The notes under the pieces: model-generated
What the model saw: only the letters and a program-made list of their open reading frames with translations
What the model was told of the DNA's origin: nothing
Databases searched by the model: none
Program-made: the position numbers and the translations under genes
Source of the DNA: Pseudomonas lini
Lineage (GTDB): Bacteria > Pseudomonadota > Gammaproteobacteria > Pseudomonadales > Pseudomonadaceae
NCBI RefSeq assembly: GCF_964063345.1
Contig: NZ_OZ061318.1
Location: 4,092,001 to 4,156,000 of the forward strand
Reading direction: 5' to 3'
DNA: 64,000 nucleotides
Part shown: positions 16,060 through 23,942 of the stretch, one piece after another
Layout of the letters: each line of letters begins with the position of its first letter
Position numbering within the stretch: position 1 is the first letter of the stretch

Positions 16060-17856
16060 ATGTGGGCTGATGTCGATACAAAAAACGATTTTCTGAATTA
16101 CTCAGAAGTGGCCGATCTTGTTGTGGACGTCATCCGTGATCCGTCCATGCGTCCGGTTACCGTAGGCGTGTTCGGTTCCTGGGGTACTGGGAAGTCCACG
16201 CTGCTCAATCTGATCGAGCATGGACTGAACCCTCCTCAGGGAGCGTCTGAATTCGTCGTCGTTCGTTTTGACGCCTGGTTGTATCAGGGCTTCGATGACT
16301 CCCGCGCCGCGCTGATGGAGGTCATCGCCTCCACCCTTATCGACGCTGCCAAAGAAACCAGCTTTCTACCTGAAGCGAAGAAGCTTTTTGCGCGGGCCAA
16401 CAAAATGCGAATGCTTGGTCTCATGGTCGAAGGTGGAGCGCTTGCTTTGGGTATGCCTGCTTTCGGTTTTGGTGCGAAAGGGGTGGAAGCTCTGGGGAAG
16501 CTCTTTTCCGGTGAAGCGGATCATGACTCGTTAGGAACTCTCAAAGATGAAGGTGGTAAAGCGAAGGACAGCTTTACCGGGCTGCTTGGCCCAGAAAAGC
16601 AGCAAACTCCCCCCCAACAGATCGAGGCGTTCCGAAAGGAGTTCTCAGATGTCCTCATTGGTCTCGACAAAACGTTGGTCGTTTTTGTCGACAACTTAGA
16701 TCGCTGCTTGCCCAAGCAGACGATCCATACCTTGGAGGCTTTGCGTCTATTCCTCTTCATGAACCATACGGCTTTTGTCGTGGCGGCAGATGAGGAGATG
16801 GTTCGCCATTCGGTCAGTGAGCATTTCAAAGATCCTGGTGATCGTCATGTGACTGATTACTTGGACAAACTTATTCAAGTGCCTGTTCGTGTGCCAAGGT
16901 TGGGCGTTCAGGAGGTTCGGGCGTACCTATTCATGCTGTTTGCCTCGGCCGGTAACAAGGTCCCTGGCGAGCGCATCGAGGCCTTGAGAATCGGGCTTGA
17001 AGATAACTTGCGCAAGGCATGGAGAGACGAGCCCATCAGCACAGAGAGGGCCTTAGAGTTGCTGGGCTCGAATGTGCCAGTGGAAGTTGCCGAAGCTTTT
17101 CCGATTGCTGATCGAATTGCGCCAATGCTCGCAAGCTCCAGCTCCGTGTTGGGTAACCCCAGAATCGTGAAGCGTATGCTCAACGTCGTTCGAATGAGGG
17201 TACGGGTAGCGGCACTGCGTGAAATGCCTGTAAACGAGGCCCTAATCGCCAAGGTAGCTCTTTTTGAGCGTTGCATGGAGGAGAAAGCGGTCGCCCATCT
17301 TTACTCGATGATAAATGGTGCTGCCGGTGGCAAACCTGAAGTGCTGGCCGAACTGGAGGGACTACTGGAAGATCCCGTGAAATTTGCGGAGGCTTGTCCG
17401 GATTTATGGACCAAAGTAGACCTCGTGCGAGATTGGATCAGGCTCGAACCGCAGCTTTCGACTGTAGACCTTCGTCCGGTCGTTTATCTGAGCAGGGAAA
17501 CCACTCCCTTACGGGTATTGCGCGCAGGTCTTTCTGCTGATGCGGCCGAAGCGCTTGCTGTGCTCAAACGGACGTCCAACACCTCGTCACCTTCTGCAAA
17601 AGCTGCTCTACAGACCATATCCGGTGGTGAGCACGCGGCCGTCATGATCCAGTTAATTGAATCGATGCGGTCGCATTCTGAGTGGACAAGCAAGCCAGTC
17701 GGCTTCGACGGTGCGCAGTTGCTTGCCGAGAAGTCACCAGAAGCCGGTGCGCTGCTATCGGACTTCATTCACACCGTAATGCCGGACAAAATTCGGCCTT
17801 GGCTCAGCAGCAAGCTTAAGGGCGCGAGCTGGTACAAGGAGCGGGAGAAGAAGTAA
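16060..17856 (+). CDS. qatA: Qat system ATPase QatA (KAP family P-loop NTPase)
   Basis: A 598-residue KAP-family ATPase. Walker A GSWGTGKS is at residues 39-46, the KAP-typical VVVRFDAWLYQGFDD follows, and Walker B VVFVDNLDRCLP is at about 206-217. The ATG has AAGGAGG six bases upstream. KAP ATPases are the first component of the QatABCD anti-phage system, named for QueC-like, ATPase and TatD proteins; the identification rests on this fold plus the order of the next two genes. The downstream gene starts within the TAATG junction, so the qat genes are co-translated. Confidence 0.88.
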   Translation: MWADVDTKNDFLNYSEVADLVVDVIRDPSMRPVTVGVFGSWGTGKSTLLNLIEHGLNPPQGASEFVVVRFDAWLYQGFDDSRAALMEVIASTLIDAAKETSFLPEAKKLFARANKMRMLGLMVEGGALALGMPAFGFGAKGVEALGKLFSGEADHDSLGTLKDEGGKAKDSFTGLLGPEKQQTPPQQIEAFRKEFSDVLIGLDKTLVVFVDNLDRCLPKQTIHTLEALRLFLFMNHTAFVVAADEEMVRHSVSEHFKDPGDRHVTDYLDKLIQVPVRVPRLGVQEVRAYLFMLFASAGNKVPGERIEALRIGLEDNLRKAWRDEPISTERALELLGSNVPVEVAEAFPIADRIAPMLASSSSVLGNPRIVKRMLNVVRMRVRVAALREMPVNEALIAKVALFERCMEEKAVAHLYSMINGAAGGKPEVLAELEGLLEDPVKFAEACPDLWTKVDLVRDWIRLEPQLSTVDLRPVVYLSRETTPLRVLRAGLSADAAEALAVLKRTSNTSSPSAKAALQTISGGEHAAVMIQLIESMRSHSEWTSKPVGFDGAQLLAEKSPEAGALLSDFIHTVMPDKIRPWLSSKLKGASWYKEREKK

Positions 17857-18608
17857 TGGGAACCTCTACGTCAAGCAAAGGGCCTGGGGGTAATTCTCCA
17901 TTTGTGCCTGGGTGGGTGGACACCGATGGGCAGCAGGTACCCGAGGCTCCTCCGCAGCGATTTAAAGACTTCCGCACAAATCTGGGGAGATTCGTCTCGA
18001 CAGGAGACGGCGATTACCTTCGCTCTGCGATAAGCAGCTATGCAGGCGGTGCAACCGGTGGCAGTGGCATTGGACCTGCCCGGTTTGGCTCCATGGCCGG
18101 AGCCGGGGGAGCCTTATTTGGTGCGATGGCCACATTGAGGGAAGGGCATTCCCCTCTGGGGCTGGATCTCGCTGCGTTGAACGGCCAGGACACGGACATT
18201 GCTATCGACATGATCGTGCAGGCGCTTGCCACTGAGGACGGCGATTCTGATCGCGTTCGGGTTGCGATGAACGAGGCGCTCTCTGAATGCCTAGAGGGTT
18301 ACCAAGAGTTCGATTTCGCGAGCATCACTGACGAGATGCTTGTACAGATGATGCTGGTGTACGTCACCAAATGCGTGTTTGGACAAGTGGTGCTCGATTC
18401 GAACGATGCGTTCGCAAAAGCTGAATCACCTGGCCAAGTCGAGCAGGCCGAGAAGGAACTGTACTCTCTCGTTGAATCGGTGACCGACAAGCACATGCGT
18501 TCCTTGTTGGGAGGCAGTCTGAAAGCGCTCTCCAGCACTCAAATTGAAAAGATTCAGATGGCCGCCATCCGCGAAGTGTGGAGTGAATGGGAGGCATACC
18601 AAGAGTGA
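17856..18608 (+). CDS. qatB: Qat system protein QatB
   Basis: A 250-residue protein of no known catalytic fold. It has a disordered glycine/proline-rich N-terminus (residues 1-35), then RFKDFRTNLGRFVSTGDGDY, a glycine-rich SSYAGGATGGSGIGPARFGS stretch and a helical remainder. This is the pattern of the QatB protein encoded between the KAP ATPase and the QueC-like gene in Qat loci; its biochemical role is unknown. Its ATG overlaps the qatA stop (TAATG) and its stop overlaps the probable GTG start of qatC. Confidence 0.8.
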   Translation: MGTSTSSKGPGGNSPFVPGWVDTDGQQVPEAPPQRFKDFRTNLGRFVSTGDGDYLRSAISSYAGGATGGSGIGPARFGSMAGAGGALFGAMATLREGHSPLGLDLAALNGQDTDIAIDMIVQALATEDGDSDRVRVAMNEALSECLEGYQEFDFASITDEMLVQMMLVYVTKCVFGQVVLDSNDAFAKAESPGQVEQAEKELYSLVESVTDKHMRSLLGGSLKALSSTQIEKIQMAAIREVWSEWEAYQE

Positions 18609-19915
18609 CAGACCTCATTTTCCATCACGAAGCTGATCAGCTTCGCTCGCAAACGGCTAATGAAATTCCCGTACTGATGTACGGCAGTCGCCCACCGGCG
18701 CGGGGCACTTGCTCTATAGGGGGGCCGGTTCGCGCCGCAGTGAGGCGTTTGGGGGCTCCGGTCAGTAGAACCGGGTTCGATTTGTTGACCATAGCCATGG
18801 CCGTAACAGCCGCAGATACTTTTGTTGATAAAGCAGAAGCTGATGATGGTTGGGCCCGGGACCTTCGCTTATTCATCCCCATCGCTGATCCGCAACTTTG
18901 GCAGCCCGCGATACCGCTTTTACAGAAGGCTCTGCATTTCTTAAGCGGCGATCTTTGGGAGATCATCCTATTGCCTGATGGACCCAGACAGCTCACGTCT
19001 CAGAACCGTGGTCGCATCACCGTTATGGCCGGCCACGATTGCGTCAGTTTGTTCTCGGGGGGGATGGATAGCGGCATTGGAGCGTTGAATTTATTAGCAG
19101 AGGGCAGGCGCCCATTGTTGATAAGTCATGCATATCGAGGTGACTCGGAAAAGCAAATCATGGTTCGGGATCATCTACCGGTGGAGGTCTCAAGATTCGC
19201 TGCGGTGGCAAATCCGGTGTCCTTGACTGGGAGAAAAACCGATGTGCAGATGCGCACTCGAAGCTTCAATTTCCTCGCCTATGGTGCACTGGTTGGGGCC
19301 ACACTGGCGCAGCTACGAGTCACTGGCACACCAGTAGAACTTTTCGTTCCCGAGAACGGGCTCATTGCGCTGAACCCTCCAATGACTGCTCGCCGCATTG
19401 GCGCGTTGAGTACTAGGACGACGCACCCACATTTTTTGGGCCTATTCCAAAAAATCCTGGATACGGTCGGCCTGCCTGTACGAGTCGAGAATCCGTACGC
19501 GCTTCAGACGAAGGGAGAGATGCTTTCTGGGTGCTTAGATCAAGCGAACTTGAGGGTCCTGGCATCGGAAACGGTATCGTGTGGTAAGTGGAAGCGGACA
19601 CACCGGCAGTGTGGTAAGTGCGTCCCGTGCGTCATCCGACGCGCCTCGTTCCACGCTGCCGGAATGACGGACGGCACCGCGTACCATGCCAGAGGAGCGG
19701 ATCTGACTTCAGTAATTCGGGATGCGAATGCCAGAGATGATTTGATGGCCATGATCCTGGCGGCCCGCAGATTGCCTGCAGAAGATGTCGCGAAATGGGT
19801 GCGTCAATCCGGCCCGCTTCCACTCCAACGCCAGTCTCGTGATTGTTTAATAGGCGTGGCCACTAGAGGCATGGGAGAGGTCAGAAACTATCTATGGTCT
19901 CTCGGTCTGCTCTGA
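18605..19915 (+). CDS. qatC: QueC-like protein QatC of the Qat system
   Basis: A 436-residue protein of the QueC/PP-loop type. The ATP-pyrophosphatase motif SGGMDS is at residues 151-156, and a zinc-type cysteine cluster follows (C326, C336, C339, C342), as in QueC 7-cyano-7-deazaguanine synthase. In Qat the protein is thought to modify a target using related chemistry, not to make queuosine. The start is set at GTG 18605, which overlaps the qatB stop (GTGA) and has GGGAGG upstream; an ATG at 18587 would add six residues. The qatD (TatD-like DNase) gene that normally follows is missing: a convergent gene overlaps the last 28 bases. Confidence 0.85.
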   Translation: MTDLIFHHEADQLRSQTANEIPVLMYGSRPPARGTCSIGGPVRAAVRRLGAPVSRTGFDLLTIAMAVTAADTFVDKAEADDGWARDLRLFIPIADPQLWQPAIPLLQKALHFLSGDLWEIILLPDGPRQLTSQNRGRITVMAGHDCVSLFSGGMDSGIGALNLLAEGRRPLLISHAYRGDSEKQIMVRDHLPVEVSRFAAVANPVSLTGRKTDVQMRTRSFNFLAYGALVGATLAQLRVTGTPVELFVPENGLIALNPPMTARRIGALSTRTTHPHFLGLFQKILDTVGLPVRVENPYALQTKGEMLSGCLDQANLRVLASETVSCGKWKRTHRQCGKCVPCVIRRASFHAAGMTDGTAYHARGADLTSVIRDANARDDLMAMILAARRLPAEDVAKWVRQSGPLPLQRQSRDCLIGVATRGMGEVRNYLWSLGLL

Positions 19916-20214
19916 AGGGGGGCTGTAATCTCGAGGTGCCAGATCAGCAATTCTCGGTCGTTCCCTAATCGCTTCCAGACCAATTGGGCGGTGAGCTGAT
20001 AATAATACCGGGAGGCGTCCGAGTGGTCTCTCAGGTGCTGAGTGAGAAACCAGCGCACATGCTTGAGCTGCCAGGTCCAGGGATTGTCTCGCTGCCATCG
20101 CTGTTGAATGGCCGCTTGCATGATTCGGGCTTGCCGTAGGTGTCGTTGCTGCGTGACCTGCGAGCCGGTCAGTACGCCGCTCAGGAACAGCGCTATATCG
20201 AATGGTTTGGTCAC
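19888..20214 (-). CDS. Hypothetical protein of the island core module
   Basis: A 108-residue soluble, tryptophan- and arginine-rich protein (RHLRQARIMQAAIQQRWQRD, WTWQLKHVRWFLTQHL). It starts with GTG overlapping the stop of the recombinase gene (GTGA) and ends inside the last codons of qatC on the other strand. The coupling to the recombinase suggests a partner role in DNA transactions of the island, such as a directionality or accessory factor. I do not recognise a domain. Confidence 0.55.
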   Translation of the reverse strand: MTKPFDIALFLSGVLTGSQVTQQRHLRQARIMQAAIQQRWQRDNPWTWQLKHVRWFLTQHLRDHSDASRYYYQLTAQLVWKRLGNDRELLIWHLEITAPLQSRPRDHR

Positions 20215-21200
20215 TCTCGACCTCCAATGTAGGCCGAAACCACATCGATCCGGTTATGCCCGAGCTCTAGGCTGATTTGTTGGCGCGCCTGTTGATCAAG
20301 GTCGCGGTCAATGCGATAGCAGTGGCCGCCATTGACTGGTGCGGCGTGCCCCGTGAGCTGTTCGTAGCGCTCGCAGGCGTAGGCTGCTCGCAGTTCATGG
20401 AAACCCTTCAGCCCTTGTTCATGCAGCGTTTCTCGGGCGGGGAGCACGGTCTGTTGCAGAAACGCGGCGTAGCTTTCGTCGCGGGCCAGTAAGTTGCGGC
20501 TGCGGGGCGGCGATGCCTTGCGAGCAAACTGCAGCGCCGCTTTCACCTCTTCATTTACCGCGACCCATCGCGGCGCTGATGCGCCTGAGCGGCCGCCCTT
20601 GGTGCCGTCCTGGATGTTGATGCGGCCTAAGTGTTCGGCTTCGCGGTGCAAGCGTGGCAGGTCGGCGAGGATCGCTTCGCGCAGGCGCATGCCGGTTGTT
20701 CGGGCCAACAGGACAATCGCGGCCACCCGCTCGTGTTGCTGTTCGCCAAGCGCCTCGAGTACTCGCCGCACCTGTTGGTGGTCTTGGCCATACGGCGCGC
20801 GGGTGCGTACGGTCGAGCGCTGCTGTCCTAACGCCTGACTCGGACTGGCGATCCTCACGTCCTGATCACCGCGCAGCGCAGCGAGGGTGCGGTTGACGCT
20901 GCTCAGGCGGTTCTGCGCGGTGGCGATGCAGAGTTCACCTTGCTGGATCTGCTGACGCAGGTAAGCGGCGTAGTCTTGCAGCGTCCGTCGATCGATCTGG
21001 CGCGCATCGTTGTAACCGGGGCCGTCCTCTGATCGACACCAACGCACGAACGCTTGCCAGCGATCGCTATGCGCTTTCACCGTGGCGAAGTGGCCGCCGG
21101 CAAACAGATCCTTTAGCGCTTGTGGGCCGGCGTAGCTCAGCTGGCGGCCATAGCCAAAGTTGCGACCCTCACGCCGACCGACCAGTGCCATCGTCATCAC
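20211..21200 (-). CDS. Tyrosine recombinase (integrase domain-containing protein)
   Basis: A site-specific recombinase of up to 329 residues. An N-terminal SAM-like DNA-binding domain (residues 30-115) precedes the catalytic domain, which shows the conserved arginine in TGMRLREA, the HELR box, and the C-terminal LGHNRIDVVSAYIG with histidine and nucleophilic tyrosine. All core residues of a tyrosine recombinase seem present, so it is likely active. A start at MALVGRREGRN (21191) is also possible. This type is frequent in Pseudomonas islands beside YfjI-type proteins and differs from the P4-type integrase next to ssrA. It may act on another site or on dimer resolution. Confidence 0.8.
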   Translation of the reverse strand: MMTMALVGRREGRNFGYGRQLSYAGPQALKDLFAGGHFATVKAHSDRWQAFVRWCRSEDGPGYNDARQIDRRTLQDYAAYLRQQIQQGELCIATAQNRLSSVNRTLAALRGDQDVRIASPSQALGQQRSTVRTRAPYGQDHQQVRRVLEALGEQQHERVAAIVLLARTTGMRLREAILADLPRLHREAEHLGRINIQDGTKGGRSGASAPRWVAVNEEVKAALQFARKASPPRSRNLLARDESYAAFLQQTVLPARETLHEQGLKGFHELRAAYACERYEQLTGHAAPVNGGHCYRIDRDLDQQARQQISLELGHNRIDVVSAYIGGRE

Positions 21201-21552
21201 CGTTTTCGTTTGTTTGCAGAAAGCGAAGCAGGGCTTTCCAGTGGGGGCTGATCCTGTCCACCTGCTGCCAGTGTGTCGGGCGGATCAGGAGGGCGTTCTC
21301 CTGGTGTTGCAGCAGTGCCCCTTCTTCGCGCAGTTGCTCGATCAGCAGGGCGAGGTTGGCAGGCTCAAATGGTGGTGTGGCGACAGCGGCGACAGTGGCG
21401 ACAACCCGCGTCGTTTCTGGCCTGGCGCGTGGCGACAGGGTGGCGACAGAGGCGGCGACACTCCGCGATTCTGGCTGTGGTCGATGTTGCGCTTGGTAGC
21501 GGCGCACCGCGTCATTGAGGCGGAACATGGCGTACCTCGAAGGTCGTTCCAT
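21169..21552 (-). CDS. Hypothetical protein with VAT/GTCGCC repeat segment
   Basis: A 127-residue protein of unknown function. Its middle (VAASVATLSPRARPETTRVV, then ATVAAVATPP) is encoded by six GGCGACA heptamers, so the DNA repeat may matter as much as the protein. The C-terminal half (LLIEQLREEGALLQHQENAL and on to HWKALLRFLQTNE) looks like a small winged-helix or helical domain. It overlaps the recombinase start by 32 bases and the YfjI gene end by 41 bases, so the three are one transcript. A degenerate, inverted copy of the repeat segment lies at about 23803-23890. Confidence 0.6.
   Translation of the reverse strand: MERPSRYAMFRLNDAVRRYQAQHRPQPESRSVAASVATLSPRARPETTRVVATVAAVATPPFEPANLALLIEQLREEGALLQHQENALLIRPTHWQQVDRISPHWKALLRFLQTNENGDDDGTGRSA
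21376..21458. repeat. Cluster of six GGCGACA heptamers
   Basis: GGCGACA recurs at irregular spacing: three copies nearly back to back (GTGGCGACAGCGGCGACAGT and on), then a CAACCCGCG spacer, then three more. The arrangement resembles iterons. It lies inside the 127-residue gene. Confidence 0.6.
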
Positions 21553-22912
21553 CGCGGCTGCTCAGCCAGCGATGAGTGATCAGCACGACCAATAAAGAGG
21601 CGGTATGGTCAGCGCTTTTGCGGGCAAAACGAGGGCCGTTGCGATTGACGTCGCGAATGGTGAAGTGGGTCCAGCCTTTCTGCACCAGCCAGCGCAGCAG
21701 CCGATCCGCCTCTTCGCATCGGCTATTGACCGGTTCCTGTTCGGTCAGGCGCTGGATCTCGGCCAGGTAGTAATCCATCAACGTGGAGGCGCGCTGGATG
21801 TGTGCTTCGTCCAGCTGACTGGCCTCTTCAACCATGGCCAGCACACCCGCGATACGCAGCACATTTGCCGCGGCCTTGCCCGCGACAGGCTGGACGCCGG
21901 CCAGCTCGCCAAACTCACCAGACTGACACTCGATGGTGTCGTGAATATCAATCCAGGCCCGGCGGGCATGGGCAGTCAGCTCCAGGGTGGCGGGATTCAG
22001 TGATCCATCCTGGTGAAGCGACCAGGGCTGTTGCAGCAGGGCGGTGATCCGCTGTTGGTAGCGCTGGAGTTTGGCATCTCGGGTTAGGTCGATCGCCTTG
22101 TAGAGTCGCTGGCCGGCCAGGCGCTCGGGCCAACTGATCAGGCAACGGCCGAGGATGCCTTGGCCATTGATCACCGGGTCTTTGAACAGTTGATTGGCCA
22201 GGTAGGGCTGAAGCATCAGATGCAGGCTGAGACGGCGGTCATAGGCCCGCAGGCTTTCTCCAGGCATAGAGCGCGCCCGGTCGATCGGGCTGCCATCCCA
22301 CAGTGTCGACAAGGTAGTGATCGCCTTGAGCCGATTCTCTTTGCTCATGGTGCTGCTGCCCAAGAACTGGCCGCCCTCATCATTGAACAAGCCCATGCTG
22401 GGCAAGCCCTGGCACAGACTTTTGACTAGGGCCTCAATGGTCGGTTCGGCAATGATCAGCCTCGGGGGTACCGGCTCAGATAGTTCGCTGCTTTCCGACT
22501 TCGCGTGTTTCTTTGCGGTTTTGGGTTTGGCCATGATGCTGGTAGCGGCGCGATAGGCTTTGAGCTTTTCCGCATACAGGGTCCACTGCTGTCGTTCCCA
22601 GTCACGCGCGGCCTTCAGTGCCAGATGGTCCACCGCGCTTTTGCGATCACCCGAGGACGCCACTGTCAGTAGGTAGAGGGACAGCGGATAGGTTCGGCCG
22701 TCGAGTTGGACATTGGCATGACCCTGGCTCACCAGAGCAGCGCTGGCCAGCACCGATTGCGCGGCCATGGCGCAGGGCACGCCGATCACCTCGGCCAGTC
22801 GTTCGACCGCAGGGCCCAACAATTCCCCCAGTGCTTCGACCGGGTAGGACAGTGGCGCCTGCTGATATTCCAGCAACGGTTGTGGTGGCTCGAACGCTTC
22901 GCACAGTTGCAT
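21512..22912 (-). CDS. YfjI family protein (DUF3987)
   Basis: A 466-residue protein of the YfjI/DUF3987 family, which I recognise from ASSGDRKSAVDHLALK (a P-loop-like motif at about 88-103), FNDEGGQFLGSSTM and the GRCLISWPERLAG segment. Such proteins are typical of P4-like satellites and islands and probably serve in island replication or maintenance as a primase-helicase-type ATPase lacking a primase domain. It begins the minus-strand core operon (YfjI, 127-residue protein, recombinase, 108-residue protein). The start ATG at 22912 is preceded by CAGGAGAATTGCG, a good ribosome binding site. Confidence 0.8.
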   Translation of the reverse strand: MQLCEAFEPPQPLLEYQQAPLSYPVEALGELLGPAVERLAEVIGVPCAMAAQSVLASAALVSQGHANVQLDGRTYPLSLYLLTVASSGDRKSAVDHLALKAARDWERQQWTLYAEKLKAYRAATSIMAKPKTAKKHAKSESSELSEPVPPRLIIAEPTIEALVKSLCQGLPSMGLFNDEGGQFLGSSTMSKENRLKAITTLSTLWDGSPIDRARSMPGESLRAYDRRLSLHLMLQPYLANQLFKDPVINGQGILGRCLISWPERLAGQRLYKAIDLTRDAKLQRYQQRITALLQQPWSLHQDGSLNPATLELTAHARRAWIDIHDTIECQSGEFGELAGVQPVAGKAAANVLRIAGVLAMVEEASQLDEAHIQRASTLMDYYLAEIQRLTEQEPVNSRCEEADRLLRWLVQKGWTHFTIRDVNRNGPRFARKSADHTASLLVVLITHRWLSSRDGTTFEVRHVPPQ

Positions 22913-23333
22913 CGCAATTCTCCTGAGATTATCGATTCGTCCTCACTCATCCCGCCACGGTTGTTGAGTGTTATCAGGGATCAAGGTCCCTGCGACCTGT
23001 GAGGGTTTTCCACTAACGCGGGACTGGCGGCTCCTTACGACCGGGAGCTTGGGCATCTCATGATCCGGCCTCCTGAACACCTCCGAAGAAGTGGGCGGGT
23101 GGAGGCTGCACTGGCTGACGAGACCAATGCCGCGAGATCCTGAGTCGGGTGAAGACAGCTATGCGATGACCGGGGCATGCCTGACTGTCAGTCAGGTGCA
23201 GCCTGTCCATCGGCTGCGGCACCATTATCGGCATCGCTGTGGTGAGTGAGCATTCGGTGTTTGTCACGCCGATTGTCACGAGGGGGAAAGCCGCAAAGCC
23301 CCATGCGAGCAGGGCTGCAGCAGTATGAGATGC

Positions 23334-23364
23334 GCCCGTCTCTTTAGGGGGCAAAGAGACGGGC
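23334..23364. repeat. Perfect 12-bp inverted repeat
   Basis: GCCCGTCTCTTT and AAAGAGACGGGC around a 7-base loop. No U tract follows on either strand, so it is not a standard terminator. Confidence 0.75.
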
Positions 23365-23725
23365 AACAGGTTGGCGCAAGAAATGGCCAAGCGGATAAGT
23401 TGCTGCAGGGCAGCCAGGAGAAGGCCTGAGTTGCCGCAGTGGGCATTCTGGAAGAGTGGGCGTCCATCACATCGCTGTGACCGTGCGAGCCGCCGGACGC
23501 TAATCGCACTTGGGGGTGAACCACCACGGTGTGGCGTAGCCTCAAAGGTTCTGGCTACCTGGGGGCCTGTCGAGGACAGCGCTTGTACGGCTCTGATTTA
23601 GCGCTCGTTCTGCTCGCGGTCAACAGTATTTTGGGGGCGACTCTTGCGCCAATCGGTAATGCTGGAAGACCTTGGAGACCGGTGGTTTCCCATGGCCGGG
23701 TGGTCGTTCGTCGGTTTTTAATGTG

Positions 23726-23770
23726 AGCCCATGCGAGTGGGAATGCGGAGCCTTCCCGCTCGCGTGGGCT
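23726..23770. repeat. Long 18-bp stem hairpin
   Basis: AGCCCATGCGAGTGGGAA pairs with TTCCCGCTCGCGTGGGCT over a 9-base loop, interrupted only by two G-T positions. In RNA it would fold strongly on either strand. Confidence 0.75.
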
Positions 23771-23802
23771 TGGTCGAGAAAGCCTCAAGAGAGAGGCTTG
23801 CA

Positions 23803-23890
23803 GTGGCGACAGTCGCCACTTCTGTCGCCATGCTGCAGACCAGATATTACGCGGGTTGTCGCCGGTGTCGCCGCTGTCGCCAAATCAACC
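23803..23890. repeat. Degenerate inverted copy of the GTCGCC repeat segment
   Basis: GTGGCGACAGTCGCCAC, then CGCGGGTTGTCGCCGGTGTC and GCCGCTGTCGCC. The second part matches the complement of 21379-21415 almost base for base, in inverted orientation relative to that copy. Confidence 0.6.
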
Positions 23891-23942
23891 ATCACTCCAT
23901 CTGGGGAGTCATTTTCGGTTACCGGCGGCGTCCGGTGAGCGC

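Larger units (their letters stand above)
22913..23942. other. One-kilobase repeat-rich gap upstream of the YfjI operon
   Basis: No secure gene. Two overlapping minus-strand frames (23058-23390, 23276-23545) and one plus-strand frame (23672-23938) are possible but lack recognisable domains. The region contains two strong hairpins (23334-23364 and 23726-23770) and a degenerate inverted copy of the GGCGACA repeat segment (23803-23890). An alpA-type regulator gene, often found here in related islands, was not found. Confidence 0.5.

Noticed and set aside
15674..16081. 135-codon minus-strand frame between the GIY-YIG gene and qatA
   Set aside because: Overlaps both neighbours and has no coding features; treated as intergenic.
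18605..19915. Housekeeping queC for queuosine synthesis
   Set aside because: The protein is about twice the QueC length and follows qatA and qatB with overlapping frames, which fits QatC.
21376..21458. CRISPR array
   Set aside because: Repeat units are only 7 bases with irregular, very short spacing; no cas genes are present and no repeats of about 28 bases occur in the window.
23058..23545. Two overlapping minus-strand frames in the island gap (possible Ash-like host-inhibition protein)
   Set aside because: The suggestion came only from position in a P4-like island; no family motif could be supported, so they are left as uncertain.
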